A stretch of 64,000 bases of DNA from an uncultured Draconibacterium sp. Its GTDB lineage: Bacteria > Bacteroidota > Bacteroidia > Bacteroidales > Prolixibacteraceae. Positions 36,102 to 43,823 of the stretch are shown here, piece by piece. Made by a program: the position numbers and the translations under genes. Each line of letters starts with the position of its first letter. Within the stretch, counting starts at the first letter, position 1. The stretch covers positions 573,501 through 637,500 of the forward strand of contig NZ_OY771647.1 in assembly GCF_963674925.1 (NCBI RefSeq), read 5' to 3'. The notes beneath the pieces were generated by a model. That model was given only the letters and a program-made list of their open reading frames with translations. It ran no database searches and was not told where the DNA came from.

Positions 36102-36208
36102 CTGTTATATTGGACGAGTTGGTTTTAGTTTTATAACAAACATTTTCAAAAAAAACAGTCGAATAATTTTCATGCTTAAATTCAAAGTATGCAGAAAACT
36201 AATTTTAT

Positions 36209-36217
36209 TATTTTTGC
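36209..36217 (+). promoter_or_regulatory. Predicted -7 promoter element immediately before mntP
   Basis: TATTTTTGC matches TAnnTTTGc and ends only 7 nt before the chosen ATG at 36225, so transcription would begin at or next to the start codon (leaderless or nearly so). It also argues against the upstream in-frame start at 36189. Confidence 0.5.
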
Positions 36218-36224
36218 GGCACCA

Positions 36225-36803
36225 ATGACTACAGCAAAATTCATAACCTTTTTACTTCTCGGTATTGGCTTAAGTTTCGATTCCTTTGCAGTTTCTGTGT
36301 CGTGTGGTTTAATGAAACGAGAGATCAAATTTAAACAGGCGACATTGGTTGCTGCATCACTGGCATTTTTTCAGGCAAGTTTTCCGGTTATTGGCTGGCT
36401 GATCGGCGAAGCACTTAAAGACCTGATCGCGTCGGTAGATCATTGGATCGCTTTTGGTTTACTGGCATTAATTGGCGGAAAAATGATTGTGGAAGGTATA
36501 AAAGAAGATGGCACACTCAAAAACTTCGATCCCTTTAAAATCAGTGTATTAATTGGTCTTTCGATAGCCACCAGTATTGATGCACTGGTTGTTGGGTTAA
36601 GTTTTGGCTTTCTTGAAATACCTATTTTATTTCCGGTTTTGGTTATTGGCTCGGTAACTTTTATTGCAGCCATGCTGGGCATGTTATTCGGGAAAAATAT
36701 TTCGGCAAAAAGAAGCCATCAATCGCTTATTATTGGCGGAATAATTTTAATTGCTATTGGACTGAAGATATTGGCAGAACACCTGTTTTTGCAGGCTACC
36801 TGA
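36225..36803 (+). CDS. mntP: Manganese efflux pump MntP
   Basis: 192 residues, six TM helices, two repeats of three. The first repeat begins LLLGIGLSFDSFAVSVSCGLM, matching the MntP Asp-containing TM1 motif (SxDxFAVS), and the second has IGLSIATSIDALVVGLSFGF, with Asp in the mirrored place. Exports Mn2+ across the inner membrane. Start chosen at 36225 because the -7 box lies just upstream. No yybP-ykoY-type riboswitch could fit before it. The 3' end overlaps a convergent lipoprotein gene by 8 nt. Confidence 0.93.
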   Translation: MTTAKFITFLLLGIGLSFDSFAVSVSCGLMKREIKFKQATLVAASLAFFQASFPVIGWLIGEALKDLIASVDHWIAFGLLALIGGKMIVEGIKEDGTLKNFDPFKISVLIGLSIATSIDALVVGLSFGFLEIPILFPVLVIGSVTFIAAMLGMLFGKNISAKRSHQSLIIGGIILIAIGLKILAEHLFLQAT

Positions 36804-37191
36804 CAATTTTCATTTTAACCCGATAATCTTCAGATTTCGTTACCGTATTAATATCAGGGTAAGGAGTTACATCAATAAGTTCGAAAGTATAATCACCCGA
36901 TGTTGCCATTTGTTGGTTATGCGTACTCAACTCCAGCGTATCAATTTCCGGGCTTGAAATGGCAATCTCAACGCGAGCTTCTCCTGCCCAAATACAAACT
37001 ACTCCTGTTGGACAACGCGAATCAGAAATAGCTGAAATTTCAAAAACCAGCGATTCACTGTAGTCTGAATAAAATTCGTCTACCCGGAATTGTTTCTCTT
37101 CACCAAAATCGAAGTGGTTCGATTCGTCATTCTCGGTGCACGAAAAAACCGCGAACAGCAACACAAATAATATGTAAATCTTTCTCATCAT
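36796..37191 (-). CDS. Small lipoprotein, unknown function
   Basis: 131 residues from the ATG at 37191 (MMRKIYILFVLLFAVFSCTEND), which gives a clean lipoprotein signal; the longer frame to 37308 has no support. The mature part is one beta-rich domain containing a Cys pair (SRCPTGVVCIWAGEARVEI) followed by FELIDVTPYPDINTV. The CPTGVxCxWxGxAxV pattern is shared by many uncharacterised Bacteroidota lipoproteins. Likely outer-membrane anchored; function unknown. Convergent with mntP. Confidence 0.75.
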   Translation of the reverse strand: MMRKIYILFVLLFAVFSCTENDESNHFDFGEEKQFRVDEFYSDYSESLVFEISAISDSRCPTGVVCIWAGEARVEIAISSPEIDTLELSTHNQQMATSGDYTFELIDVTPYPDINTVTKSEDYRVKMKIVR

Positions 37192-37310
37192 ATCCATGTA
37201 GTTTCTTTTCATATAGATGGTTTCGGGCATAAAAAAGTTGCGTAATTTTAAATGTTCATCCAATTCGTCGGATAAAAACCGTAATTTCACGACTTTAAAT
37301 TTATACACGA

Positions 37311-37760
37311 ATGGCGAAGATAAGAGTTACCAAGAAATTCCATTTTGAAATGGGCCATGTACTGCACAATTACGATGGCTTGTGCCGCAATATTCACGGG
37401 CATACCTACAACATGGAAGTGACTTTACTTGGTGAAATAAGGGAGGAGAAAGGACACCCGAAAGACGGGATGGTGGTTGACTTTGGGAAGCTCAAAAAAC
37501 TGGTAAAAGATAAGATCGTAAATGTGTACGACCACAGTTTGGTGGTAAGCCAAATTTACGCTGATAAAAACCAGGAGCACCTTTTGAAAGCTACGGAACG
37601 ACTGATTGTTCATGATTTCCAGCCCACATCGGAAAATATGTGTGTCTATGTTGCCGGCGTTCTTCAACAAGAACTGCCCGAAGATGTTTCATTGTATAGT
37701 ATTCGTCTTTACGAAACGGCAACATCGTATGCCGAATGGTTTGCAGAAGACAATAAATAA
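37311..37760 (+). CDS. 6-pyruvoyl-tetrahydropterin synthase / QueD-family protein
   Basis: 149 residues. Zinc ligands and catalytic Cys are in FHFEMGHVLHNYDGLCRNIHGHTYNMEV (His of GH, HGH; Cys near residue 26) and the catalytic His/Asp region in NVYDHSLVV; C-terminal Glu in IRLYETATSYAEW. Either 6-carboxytetrahydropterin synthase (queuosine/7-deazaguanine route) or a related PTPS; QueD is the more likely in bacteria. No other queuosine gene is next to it. polA starts 24 nt downstream on the same strand. Confidence 0.88.
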   Translation: MAKIRVTKKFHFEMGHVLHNYDGLCRNIHGHTYNMEVTLLGEIREEKGHPKDGMVVDFGKLKKLVKDKIVNVYDHSLVVSQIYADKNQEHLLKATERLIVHDFQPTSENMCVYVAGVLQQELPEDVSLYSIRLYETATSYAEWFAEDNK

Positions 37761-37784
37761 TTTCGTACCCTGAAAATTAATATT

Positions 37785-38561
37785 ATGGCTGAAAACAAAC
37801 AGCAAAAACTTTTTCTTTTAGACGCTTTCGCACTGATTTACCGCAGTTATTTCGCATTTATCCGCAATCCCAGGTTTAACTCAAAAGGTGTAAATACCTC
37901 GGCCATGCTTGGGGTTACCAACACCATTGTGCAGTTAATGGAAAAAGAAGATCCGGAATACCTGGCTGTGGTTTTCGATGTGTCGGCGCCAACTTTCAGG
38001 CACGAAATGTACAAAGAATACAAGGCCAACCGCGATGAAATGCCGGAAGACCTTCGTAAGTCGATTCCATACATCCGTAAAATTATTGAAGCTTTTAACA
38101 TCCCGATTATTGAAAAAGCAGGTTACGAAGCCGACGACGTTATCGGAACACTGGCAAAAAAAGCAGAAAAAGAAGGTTTCACCACTTATATGATGACGCC
38201 TGATAAAGATTATGCACAGCTGGTTTCCGACCAGGTTTTTATGTATAAACCCGGAAAAGGCGGTGGCGATGTTGAGGTTTGGGGACTGCCCGAAGTGCAG
38301 GAGAGTTTTGGCATTGAAACTGCTGACCAGGTGATTGACATTCTTGGTTTGATGGGCGACTCGGCGGATAATATCCCCGGATGCCCCGGCATTGGACCAA
38401 AAACAGCACAAAAATTGATTGCCGATTACGGAAGCATTGAAGAACTGTACAAAAACACAGATAAATTAAAAGGCAAACAAAAAGAACGTATCATTGAAAA
38501 CGAGGAGCAGGTGTGCGCCTATCAAAAGTGCTGGCTACCATTGTTACCGATGCGCCGGTAG
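37785..38561 (+). CDS. polA: DNA polymerase I, N-terminal 5'-3' exonuclease part (frameshifted)
   Basis: 258 codons. The first 242 residues are the 5' nuclease domain of DNA polymerase I: LFLLDAFALIYRSYFAF, VVFDVSAPTFRHEMYKEYKANR, EADDVIGTLAKKA, MTPDKDYAQLV, LMGDSADNIPGCPGIGPKTAQKLI. After ENEEQV (about 38511) the frame leaves the polA sequence and reads 16 unrelated residues to a stop at 38561. The remainder of the enzyme continues in another frame from 38513. As it stands this would be a free 5' flap nuclease. Confidence 0.9.
   Translation: MAENKQQKLFLLDAFALIYRSYFAFIRNPRFNSKGVNTSAMLGVTNTIVQLMEKEDPEYLAVVFDVSAPTFRHEMYKEYKANRDEMPEDLRKSIPYIRKIIEAFNIPIIEKAGYEADDVIGTLAKKAEKEGFTTYMMTPDKDYAQLVSDQVFMYKPGKGGGDVEVWGLPEVQESFGIETADQVIDILGLMGDSADNIPGCPGIGPKTAQKLIADYGSIEELYKNTDKLKGKQKERIIENEEQVCAYQKCWLPLLPMRR
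38508..38517 (+). other. Frameshift junction in polA (apparent 2-nt insertion in GTGTG)
   Basis: The bases read CAGGTGTGCG. Removing one GT (or TG) restores the continuous reading E-E-Q-V-R-L-S-K-V-L expected for DNA polymerase I and a single 924-residue protein, the normal length for the family. A stop in the second frame at 38495-38497 limits where a shift could occur. No heptanucleotide slippery site precedes it. Confidence 0.85.
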
Positions 38562-40561
38562 AATTTGATCTTAAGCAGCTGCGTAAAGACGAACTCAACA
38601 AAGAGGAACTGGTAAAACTGTTTAACGAGCTGGAATTCAAAACACTGATTTCGCGCTTAAACCTGAGCAGTGCCCCGGCCAAACCGGCCATGCAGGGAAC
38701 ACTTTTTGGTGCTCCTGAGGAAGTTGTCACTGAAGTTCCTTCCACAAAAGAAAATATCGACTCAGTTCCACACCAGTATTACCTGGTTGAAAACGAACTG
38801 CAACGCGCCAGTCTGCGGGCCGAACTTTCGGTGCAAAAGGAGTTTTGTTTTGATACCGAAACCACGGGATTGGATACGCAAATTGCCGAGATCGTTTGTA
38901 TGTCGTTTGCATTTAGGGAACATGAAGCTTATTGTGTTACCATCCCGACAAATCGTGAGGAAGCACAAAAAGTTATGGATGAGTTCCGCGAGATTTTTGC
39001 GGATACGAATATTACCAAAATCGGGCAAAACATTAAGTACGACATTCTCATTCTGAAGAATTATAACCTGGAAGTAAAAGGGCCACTTTATGATACCATG
39101 CTGGCTCATTACCTCATTCAGCCCGATATGAAACACAACCTCGACATGTTGTGTTTGCAGTACCTGAATTATGAAAAAGTACCGACAGAAAATCTGATTG
39201 GGAAAAAAGGAAAAAACCAGCTGACCATGCGTTCGGTAACAACTGATAAGTTGCGCGACTATGCATGCGAAGATGCCGACCTGACTTTGCAATTAAAAAA
39301 TGCTTTAGAACCGGAGCTGGATAAAGCCGGAGTACGCGAACTTTTCGAAACACTTGAAATGCCGCTGGTGCCGGTGCTTGCAAAAATGGAAAGTGCGGGT
39401 GTAAAACTGAACTCAAACGAGTTGAATAAATACGCCGTTGTTTTGCGCGAGCAGATCATTGAACTGGAAAAAGAAATTATAGAACTGGCCGGCGAAGAAT
39501 TTAATGTATCGTCGCCTAAACAACTTGGCCCCATTCTTTTTGAAAAATTAAAAATTGATACCAACGCCAAAAAGACCAAAACGAAACAATACTCAACTTC
39601 TGAAGAAGTTTTGATTCGTTTGGTTGACAAACACCCGATCGTTCAAAAAGTATTGGATTTCCGGGGGCTGAAAAAACTGTTGTCGACTTACGTTGAGGCT
39701 TTACCACAATTGGTTAATCCGAAAACCGGAAAGATTCATACTTCATACAACCAGGCCATTGCCGCTACCGGACGTTTAAGCTCGGTTAATCCGAACCTGC
39801 AGAACATTCCGATCCGCGATGCAGCGGGCCGCGAAATTCGTAAAGCTTTTATTCCGTCGGATGATGAGCATACATTCTTTTCTGCTGACTACTCGCAAAT
39901 TGAATTGCGGATTATGGCAGCGCTGAGTGGCGACGAAGAAATGCAACGTGCATTTAATGAAGGGAAAGATATTCATTCCATTACCGCCGCAAAAATTTAC
40001 CAGATTCCGGAAAGTGAAGTTGATTCAGATATGCGCCGCAAAGCCAAAACGGCCAACTTCGGAATTATTTACGGTATTTCGGCATTTGGATTGTCGCAGC
40101 GTTTAAATATTCCACGAACTGAGGCCAAAGATTTGATTGACGGCTATTTCGAGAATTTTCCGAAGATTAAAGCTTTTATGGACAAACAAATTCATCTGGC
40201 CCGCGAGCAGGGTTTTGTGGAAACCATAAAAGGTCGCCGCCGCTATTTAAACGATATTAATTCAGCCAATGCTATCGTTCGTGGAATGGCCGAACGAAAT
40301 GCTGTGAATGCTCCAATACAAGGCTCTGCCGCCGATATCATTAAAATTGCGATGATCAACATCCACAACAAAATGGAGGAGCAGAACATGAAATCGAAGA
40401 TGATTTTGCAGGTACATGATGAATTGAATTTTGATGTGTATAAACCGGAACTGGAGACGATTCGTTCGTTGGTGAAAAATGCAATGGAAAATGCCGTGGA
40501 TATTGGCGTTCAGTTAACGGTTGAAAGCAACGCCGCCGATAACTGGTTAGATGCTCACTAG
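38513..40561 (+). CDS. polA: DNA polymerase I, 3'-5' exonuclease and polymerase part (frameshifted)
   Basis: 682 codons if initiated at the GTG at 38513, 49 nt inside the first frame. Residues 100-290 form the proofreading domain with its acidic residues still present (FCFDTETTGLD; IGQNIKYDI; YACEDADLTL). The polymerase domain has motif A FFSADYSQIELRIMAALSGDE, the O-helix RRKAKTANFGIIYG and motif C ILQVHDELNFDV. All active-site residues look intact, which suggests the break is recent, an error, or tolerated. Overlaps dus (minus strand) by 4 nt at its end. Confidence 0.9.
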   Translation: MRLSKVLATIVTDAPVEFDLKQLRKDELNKEELVKLFNELEFKTLISRLNLSSAPAKPAMQGTLFGAPEEVVTEVPSTKENIDSVPHQYYLVENELQRASLRAELSVQKEFCFDTETTGLDTQIAEIVCMSFAFREHEAYCVTIPTNREEAQKVMDEFREIFADTNITKIGQNIKYDILILKNYNLEVKGPLYDTMLAHYLIQPDMKHNLDMLCLQYLNYEKVPTENLIGKKGKNQLTMRSVTTDKLRDYACEDADLTLQLKNALEPELDKAGVRELFETLEMPLVPVLAKMESAGVKLNSNELNKYAVVLREQIIELEKEIIELAGEEFNVSSPKQLGPILFEKLKIDTNAKKTKTKQYSTSEEVLIRLVDKHPIVQKVLDFRGLKKLLSTYVEALPQLVNPKTGKIHTSYNQAIAATGRLSSVNPNLQNIPIRDAAGREIRKAFIPSDDEHTFFSADYSQIELRIMAALSGDEEMQRAFNEGKDIHSITAAKIYQIPESEVDSDMRRKAKTANFGIIYGISAFGLSQRLNIPRTEAKDLIDGYFENFPKIKAFMDKQIHLAREQGFVETIKGRRRYLNDINSANAIVRGMAERNAVNAPIQGSAADIIKIAMINIHNKMEEQNMKSKMILQVHDELNFDVYKPELETIRSLVKNAMENAVDIGVQLTVESNAADNWLDAH

Positions 40562-41493
40562 ACGGCAATTTCGTTAAATATTAACCTGACAGTTGGATTG
40601 TATCGATTCAGGGCTTTCACTTTTTTAATGTGTTTCATCACCTTTTTGGGGTTTGGAAAACAGTGCGCGAAGTAAATCCAGAACTGTTTCATTTTATTTA
40701 GCGCATTGCCTTCGTTATCCATAATCTCAAGATAATGCTCCAGTATGGATTGATGAAATGTATACAAGAGATCGGTACGTTCTTTTTCCGAAATGTCAAT
40801 ACCTTTTATGTCGTGTGGCAACAAGGGATTCATTAAAATTCCGCGTCCCAACATCCAGGTATCGATGCCTGGAAATTTGTTTTGTTTGTCAATAAAATCC
40901 TGTTTTGAAAAGATATCGCCGTTATAAACCAGTTTGTGCTTTAGATTTTGTGTTGCATAAAAAAAGGCATTCTCATCAATTTCACCCGAATACAACTGTC
41001 CGGCTAACCGCGCATGGAGAATTACTTCTTTTAAAGGAAACTGATTCAATACTTTTATAACGTCTTTTATCTCATCTGCTGATTTTAATCCGGCTCTCAA
41101 TTTTACAGAAAGTTCTCCTTCTGCACTGCTGTAAAAATGATCAAGTATCTTATAAATCTCTTCCGGGAAAGGCAATAATCCGGAACCTTTCCCCCGGTTG
41201 GTAACCATCGGATACGGGCATCCCAGGTTCAGGTTATATTCTGAATAACCTTGGCCGGCTAAAACATTTTTCAGAAATTCAAACTCATCGGCATCTTTTG
41301 CCAGAATTTGAGGGACGACCCTGCTTTGTGTGTTATTCTCCGGGAGTATTTCGCGCGTATATTTATTCGGTATCACATTGTTTTTCACCGAAATATAAGG
41401 AATAAAACAGGCATCAACAGTCCCAAATACCTTTGCGTATGATTCGCGGTACACATAATCGGTAAATCCCTGCAACGGGGCCATGTATATCAT
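40558..41493 (-). CDS. dus: tRNA-dihydrouridine synthase family protein
   Basis: 311 residues, FMN-dependent TIM barrel. MAPLQGFTDYVYRE at the N-terminus (FMN loop), YNLNLGCPYPMVTNRGKGSGLL with the catalytic Cys (about residue 93), LSVKLRAGL with Lys, VILHARLAGQLYSG and LVYNGDIFS, then MLGRGILMNPLL. Reduces uridine in the D-loop of tRNA; resembles the DusC-like bacterial group, but the target position is uncertain. The second ATG (MAPLQG, 3 codons in) is equally plausible. Convergent with polA. Confidence 0.9.
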   Translation of the reverse strand: MIYMAPLQGFTDYVYRESYAKVFGTVDACFIPYISVKNNVIPNKYTREILPENNTQSRVVPQILAKDADEFEFLKNVLAGQGYSEYNLNLGCPYPMVTNRGKGSGLLPFPEEIYKILDHFYSSAEGELSVKLRAGLKSADEIKDVIKVLNQFPLKEVILHARLAGQLYSGEIDENAFFYATQNLKHKLVYNGDIFSKQDFIDKQNKFPGIDTWMLGRGILMNPLLPHDIKGIDISEKERTDLLYTFHQSILEHYLEIMDNEGNALNKMKQFWIYFAHCFPNPKKVMKHIKKVKALNRYNPTVRLIFNEIAV

Positions 41494-41606
41494 TCCTTCA
41501 ATTTTTTGTTTTATGCGTCACAAAATAACAAAAATTACTCCTCCTGTGCGTATAAAAAAGACTGCTTGTTCTTCTGACCAGTTAAGTTCTCATCTTAATA
41601 TTTTGG

Positions 41607-41615
41607 TATCTTTGC
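41607..41615 (+). promoter_or_regulatory. Predicted -7 promoter element for the DUF4271-hemD genes
   Basis: TATCTTTGC, a full match to TAnnTTTGc, 14 nt before the ATG at 41629, giving a very short leader. Confidence 0.5.
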
Positions 41616-41628
41616 GCCATTAACAACT

Positions 41629-42501
41629 ATGGGGGCAAATTATACATATTATCAGGATACTGTTGCTGCGCATAACGCAAGTGCGGAAGTGCCCCAAAAT
41701 GGTGTGAAAAAGACAACCACATTACAAAGCAGCAGGTATAAAACCAAGCGGCAAAAGCTTCAGGTTGTTGACAGTTCCGATTACATTGCTCCGCGTCAAC
41801 AAACCGAAATCCACAGCAGTCAACTTGAACAAAACTCCCTGGTTTTACCCAACCGTGAGCGCGACTATTCGGGGCACGACTGGTTAACCATTATTATTTT
41901 TGTTACCATTGCCCTATTTGCCAGCATTCGGTATTCGTATGCCAAATATATTAAGCAGCTGTTGTTATCGTTATTTAATTATGCTACTTCAACGCGCATG
42001 CTCAACGATAAAAACTACCCTGTTTTTCATGCTGCATTTCGTCTTGAGGCCATTTTTTATATCATCTTCCCGATATTTATATTTCAGTGTTTAAATCTGT
42101 TTAAATACCAAAACACGGCACTAACACCTGTGTATTTATCCTTAATTTTCGGGGGGACTTTACTCTATTTTTTTGGCAAAAAAGTTATCTATTTAACATT
42201 AGGATTGATGTTTGAAACGCAAAATGAAACCCGGGAATATCTGTTTAGCTACGATAATTTTAACCGTTCGCTCAGTTTAATTTTCTTACCTGTAGTAATC
42301 TTAATTCAATTTGCACCACTTAAAACCCCTGTATTTATAGCTATTCTAGGGCTTATTATTCTTTTTCTTTTTAATATTATATTATTAAGAAGGGGAGCAA
42401 TTATATTATTGAAAAAACAATTTTCTTTATTTTATCTGTTTTTGTACCTTTGTACCCTTGAAATTTTACCCTTGCTTTTAATTTATAAAGTTGTTGTTTG
42501 A
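41629..42501 (+). CDS. DUF4271-domain membrane protein
   Basis: 290 residues. A basic, polar N-terminal region of about 80 residues (cytoplasmic) is followed by DWLTIIIFVTIALFASIRYSYAKYIKQLLLSLFNY, the typical DUF4271 opening, and five or six hydrophobic helices to the C-terminus. The family is restricted to Bacteroidota and sits before hemD and rnpA in many genomes, as here. Function unknown; a link to haem or envelope metabolism rests on neighbourhood only. Confidence 0.85.
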   Translation: MGANYTYYQDTVAAHNASAEVPQNGVKKTTTLQSSRYKTKRQKLQVVDSSDYIAPRQQTEIHSSQLEQNSLVLPNRERDYSGHDWLTIIIFVTIALFASIRYSYAKYIKQLLLSLFNYATSTRMLNDKNYPVFHAAFRLEAIFYIIFPIFIFQCLNLFKYQNTALTPVYLSLIFGGTLLYFFGKKVIYLTLGLMFETQNETREYLFSYDNFNRSLSLIFLPVVILIQFAPLKTPVFIAILGLIILFLFNIILLRRGAIILLKKQFSLFYLFLYLCTLEILPLLLIYKVVV

Positions 42502-42538
42502 ATAAGAAGGGGGAAAGTCTCATTAAAAGCATAAAAAT

Positions 42539-43285
42539 TTGAAAGTCAAGAGCATTTTAGTTTCACAACCGGAGCCAAGTACCGCAAAATCACCGTATTT
42601 TGAGTTGGCTGAAAAGAATGGCCTGAAAATCGACTTCAGACCGTTCATACAAGTTGAGGGAGTTCCTGCCAAGGAATTCCGCCAAACACGAACGCAGATA
42701 CTTGAGCATACTGCGGTAATTTTTACCAGCCGTACTGCTATCGATCATTTTTTCAGAATTGCACAGGAATTGCGCATTACAGTGCCTGATTCGATGAAAT
42801 ATTTCTGTATTTCTGAAGCAACTGCTTTCTATCTCCAAAAGTATATCGTGTACCGTAAGCGTAAAATATTTTATGCCGATGGTAGATTCACCGATTTGGT
42901 GAATGTGATGAAAAAGCACAAAGACGAAAAATTCCTTGTACCTCTTTCGGATATTCACAAACAGGAAATTCCAACCCTGTTAGACAAAGGAGGCTACACG
43001 TATACGAAAGCAATATTATACCGTACTGTTAGTGCCGATTTATCGGATTTGGCAGATATAAAATATGATGTGCTTGTATTTTTTAGCCCGTCGGGAATTA
43101 AGTCGCTGTTCCAGAACTTCCCCGATTTTGAGCAAAACTCAACACGCATAGCATGTTTTGGTCCGTCAACAGCAAAAGCAGTAGAAGAGGCCGGATTAAG
43201 ACTGGATATTCAGGCTCCGACAGCACAGGCTCCTTCGATGACTATGGCTCTTGAACAATACATCAAAAAAAGCAACAAGAATTAA
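42539..43285 (+). CDS. hemD: Uroporphyrinogen-III synthase
   Basis: 248 residues, HEM4 family. Opens MKVKSILVSQPEPSTAKSPYFELAEKNGLKIDFRPF and has the weakly conserved two-lobe pattern: AVIFTSRTAIDHFF in lobe 1, FLVPLSDIHKQEIPTLL, and YDVLVFFSPSGIKSLFQNF with IACFGPSTAKAVEEAG in lobe 2. Cyclises hydroxymethylbilane in haem and sirohaem synthesis. The first codon is TTG; there is no ATG that keeps the conserved N-terminus. Follows DUF4271 by 37 nt. Confidence 0.88.
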   Translation: MKVKSILVSQPEPSTAKSPYFELAEKNGLKIDFRPFIQVEGVPAKEFRQTRTQILEHTAVIFTSRTAIDHFFRIAQELRITVPDSMKYFCISEATAFYLQKYIVYRKRKIFYADGRFTDLVNVMKKHKDEKFLVPLSDIHKQEIPTLLDKGGYTYTKAILYRTVSADLSDLADIKYDVLVFFSPSGIKSLFQNFPDFEQNSTRIACFGPSTAKAVEEAGLRLDIQAPTAQAPSMTMALEQYIKKSNKN

Positions 43286-43298
43286 ATAGAAAAATATA

Positions 43299-43307
43299 TA
43301 ATTTTGA
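43299..43307 (+). promoter_or_regulatory. Predicted -7 promoter element for rnpA
   Basis: TAATTTTGA matches TAnnTTTG. A start site about 7 nt downstream would fall inside the left arm of the hairpin at 43307-43338, so rnpA's own transcript would lack that hairpin. Confidence 0.4.
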
Positions 43308-43346
43308 AAGGCCGTCCGTCGCTTGACGTATGGCCTTTACTTTTTT
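43307..43346 (+). terminator. Terminator-like hairpin abutting the rnpA start codon
   Basis: Outer arms AAAGGCC (43307-43313) and GGCCTTT (43332-43338), inner arms CGTC/GACG around a GCTT loop, then AC and six T. The T tract ends one base before the rnpA ATG at 43347. It would stop or mask read-through from hemD. Confidence 0.65.
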
Positions 43347-43772
43347 ATGGAAACAAAAGAAAAAATAGAATCGCCGGTATCTCACTCCTTTAAAAAAACG
43401 GAGCGTTTGTGCAGTAAAAAGGTTATCGATAAACTTTTTGCTGAGGGTGAATCATTTCTAGCGTTTCCAATAAAAGTTGTTTACAAGGTAACTGAACTTC
43501 CTCAACCCGTTCCTGTTCAGGCTGGATTTACAGTTAGTAAAAAAATATTTAAACGAGCTGTTAAGCGAAACCGGATTAAACGCCTGATGCGCGAAGCTTA
43601 CCGGTTGAACAAACAAATGCTCCGCGTGGATGCAGATTCACAGCAAATGGCCGTTTTTTTCATTTTTATTGGCAAGGAACTGCCAGACTTTGCGCAGGTT
43701 GAAAAAGCCATGAAAAAGGCGCTTTACAAGCTAGCCAACTCATGTGCCGTGGCCGAAAACAAAAAAGCATAA
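43347..43772 (+). CDS. rnpA: Ribonuclease P protein component
   Basis: 141 residues from the ATG at 43347 (METKEKIESPVSHSFKKTERL); the TTG-initiated extension to 43323 lies in the hairpin. The hallmark KRNRIKRLMREAYR (RNR motif) lies near residues 72-86 and HSFKKTERLCSKKVIDKLF is the usual N-terminus. It assists the RNase P RNA in maturing tRNA 5' ends. rpmH and yidD, frequent neighbours, are not adjacent here. Confidence 0.95.
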   Translation: METKEKIESPVSHSFKKTERLCSKKVIDKLFAEGESFLAFPIKVVYKVTELPQPVPVQAGFTVSKKIFKRAVKRNRIKRLMREAYRLNKQMLRVDADSQQMAVFFIFIGKELPDFAQVEKAMKKALYKLANSCAVAENKKA

Positions 43773-43802
43773 AAAAAGCCCCGGAAATATCTCCCGAGGC
43801 TC
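43771..43802. terminator. Terminator between rnpA and the DAHP synthase gene
   Basis: An imperfect GC-rich stem with arms AGCCCCGG and CCGAGGCT (one mismatch) around AAATATCTC on the plus strand. On the minus strand it is followed by seven T, and on the plus strand by a T-rich stretch, so it can serve both converging genes. Confidence 0.7.
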
Positions 43803-43823
43803 ATTATTTTTTCAATCAAAATT

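Noticed and set aside
38490..38516. Programmed -1 frameshifting in polA
   Set aside because: No X-XXY-YYZ slippery heptamer in the allowed window and no clear downstream stimulator; a 2-nt insertion in GTGTG explains the data more simply.
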